Source: Eubacterium sp. CAG:180
GTDB lineage: Bacteria; Bacillota; Clostridia; Oscillospirales; Acutalibacteraceae
Direction of reading: 5' to 3'
Assembly (NCBI GenBank): GCA_000432435.1
Contig: HF993131.1
Span: 13,355 to 19,013, forward strand
DNA length: 5,659 nucleotides
The first letter of the stretch is position 1, and the number at the start of each line of letters is the position of its first letter. The notes beneath the pieces were generated by a model. The model did no database searches, was not told the DNA's origin, and saw only the letters and a program-made list of their open reading frames with translations. The translations under genes and the position numbers were made by a program. This document shows positions 5,613 through 5,659 of this stretch, piece by piece.

Positions 5613-5659
5613 GTGAAAAACAAGGCTGTAAAAATTTTTATGGTGCTGATTGTGGCGGT
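5613..5659 (+). CDS. Partial N-terminus of a membrane or secreted protein (cut by window end)
   Basis: Fifteen complete codons are visible from a GTG start, reading MKNKAVKIFMVLIVA and running off the window. Lysines followed by a hydrophobic run suggest a signal peptide or first membrane segment. GGGGTG (5602-5607) stands 5 bases before the GTG and is the same hexamer and spacing as used by the serine dehydratase gene. An in-frame ATG at 5640 has no such element. The gene starts 21 bases after the ppa stop on the same strand, so it is probably the third gene of the pncB-ppa operon. No function can be assigned from this fragment. Confidence 0.65.
   Translation, partial: MKNKAVKIFMVLIVA

Overview
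The window looks like chromosomal DNA from an anaerobic Firmicute of the Clostridia, probably an uncultured gut or rumen type. The clues are a base composition of moderate GC with AT-rich spacers, GTG and TTG starts behind strong GG-rich ribosome binding sites, an oxygen-sensitive 4Fe-4S serine dehydratase, and proteins of clostridial flavour. The organism call is inference; nothing in the window fixes a genus. The window ends inside a gene and may be a complete short metagenomic contig.

Left part, minus strand (about 1-3475). From an extended -10 promoter near 3470 the strand reads a polytopic membrane protein resembling GT-C type glycosyltransferases (1904-3415), then, 17 bases later, a fused protein with an XRE/Cro-type helix-turn-helix in front of a complete single-chain L-serine dehydratase (432-1886). 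About 170 bases without a recognisable gene follow. A separate consensus promoter (231-259) then drives tRNA-Gln(CTG) (125-198), which is followed by two intrinsic terminators in tandem (91-121 and 49-91).

Right part, plus strand (about 3519-5659). A divergent promoter (TTGCAC, 17 bases, TACAAT) drives nicotinate phosphoribosyltransferase (pncB, TTG start at 3588), family I inorganic pyrophosphatase (ppa, 5061-5591) and the first 15 codons of a third gene with a membrane or signal-peptide N-terminus (5613 onward, cut by the window end). The spacings of 18 and 21 bases and the good ribosome binding sites indicate one operon.

How the genes fit together. PncB makes nicotinate mononucleotide and releases pyrophosphate, which Ppa destroys, so the plus-strand operon is a self-pulling NAD salvage step. 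The minus-strand operon pairs a probable envelope sugar transferase with a serine-degrading enzyme that carries its own DNA-binding domain. The HTH-enzyme fusion is the most unusual item. An imperfect palindrome sits on the -10 box of its own operon's promoter and is a plausible, untested, autoregulatory target. I saw no CRISPR array, insertion sequence, phage gene or riboswitch.
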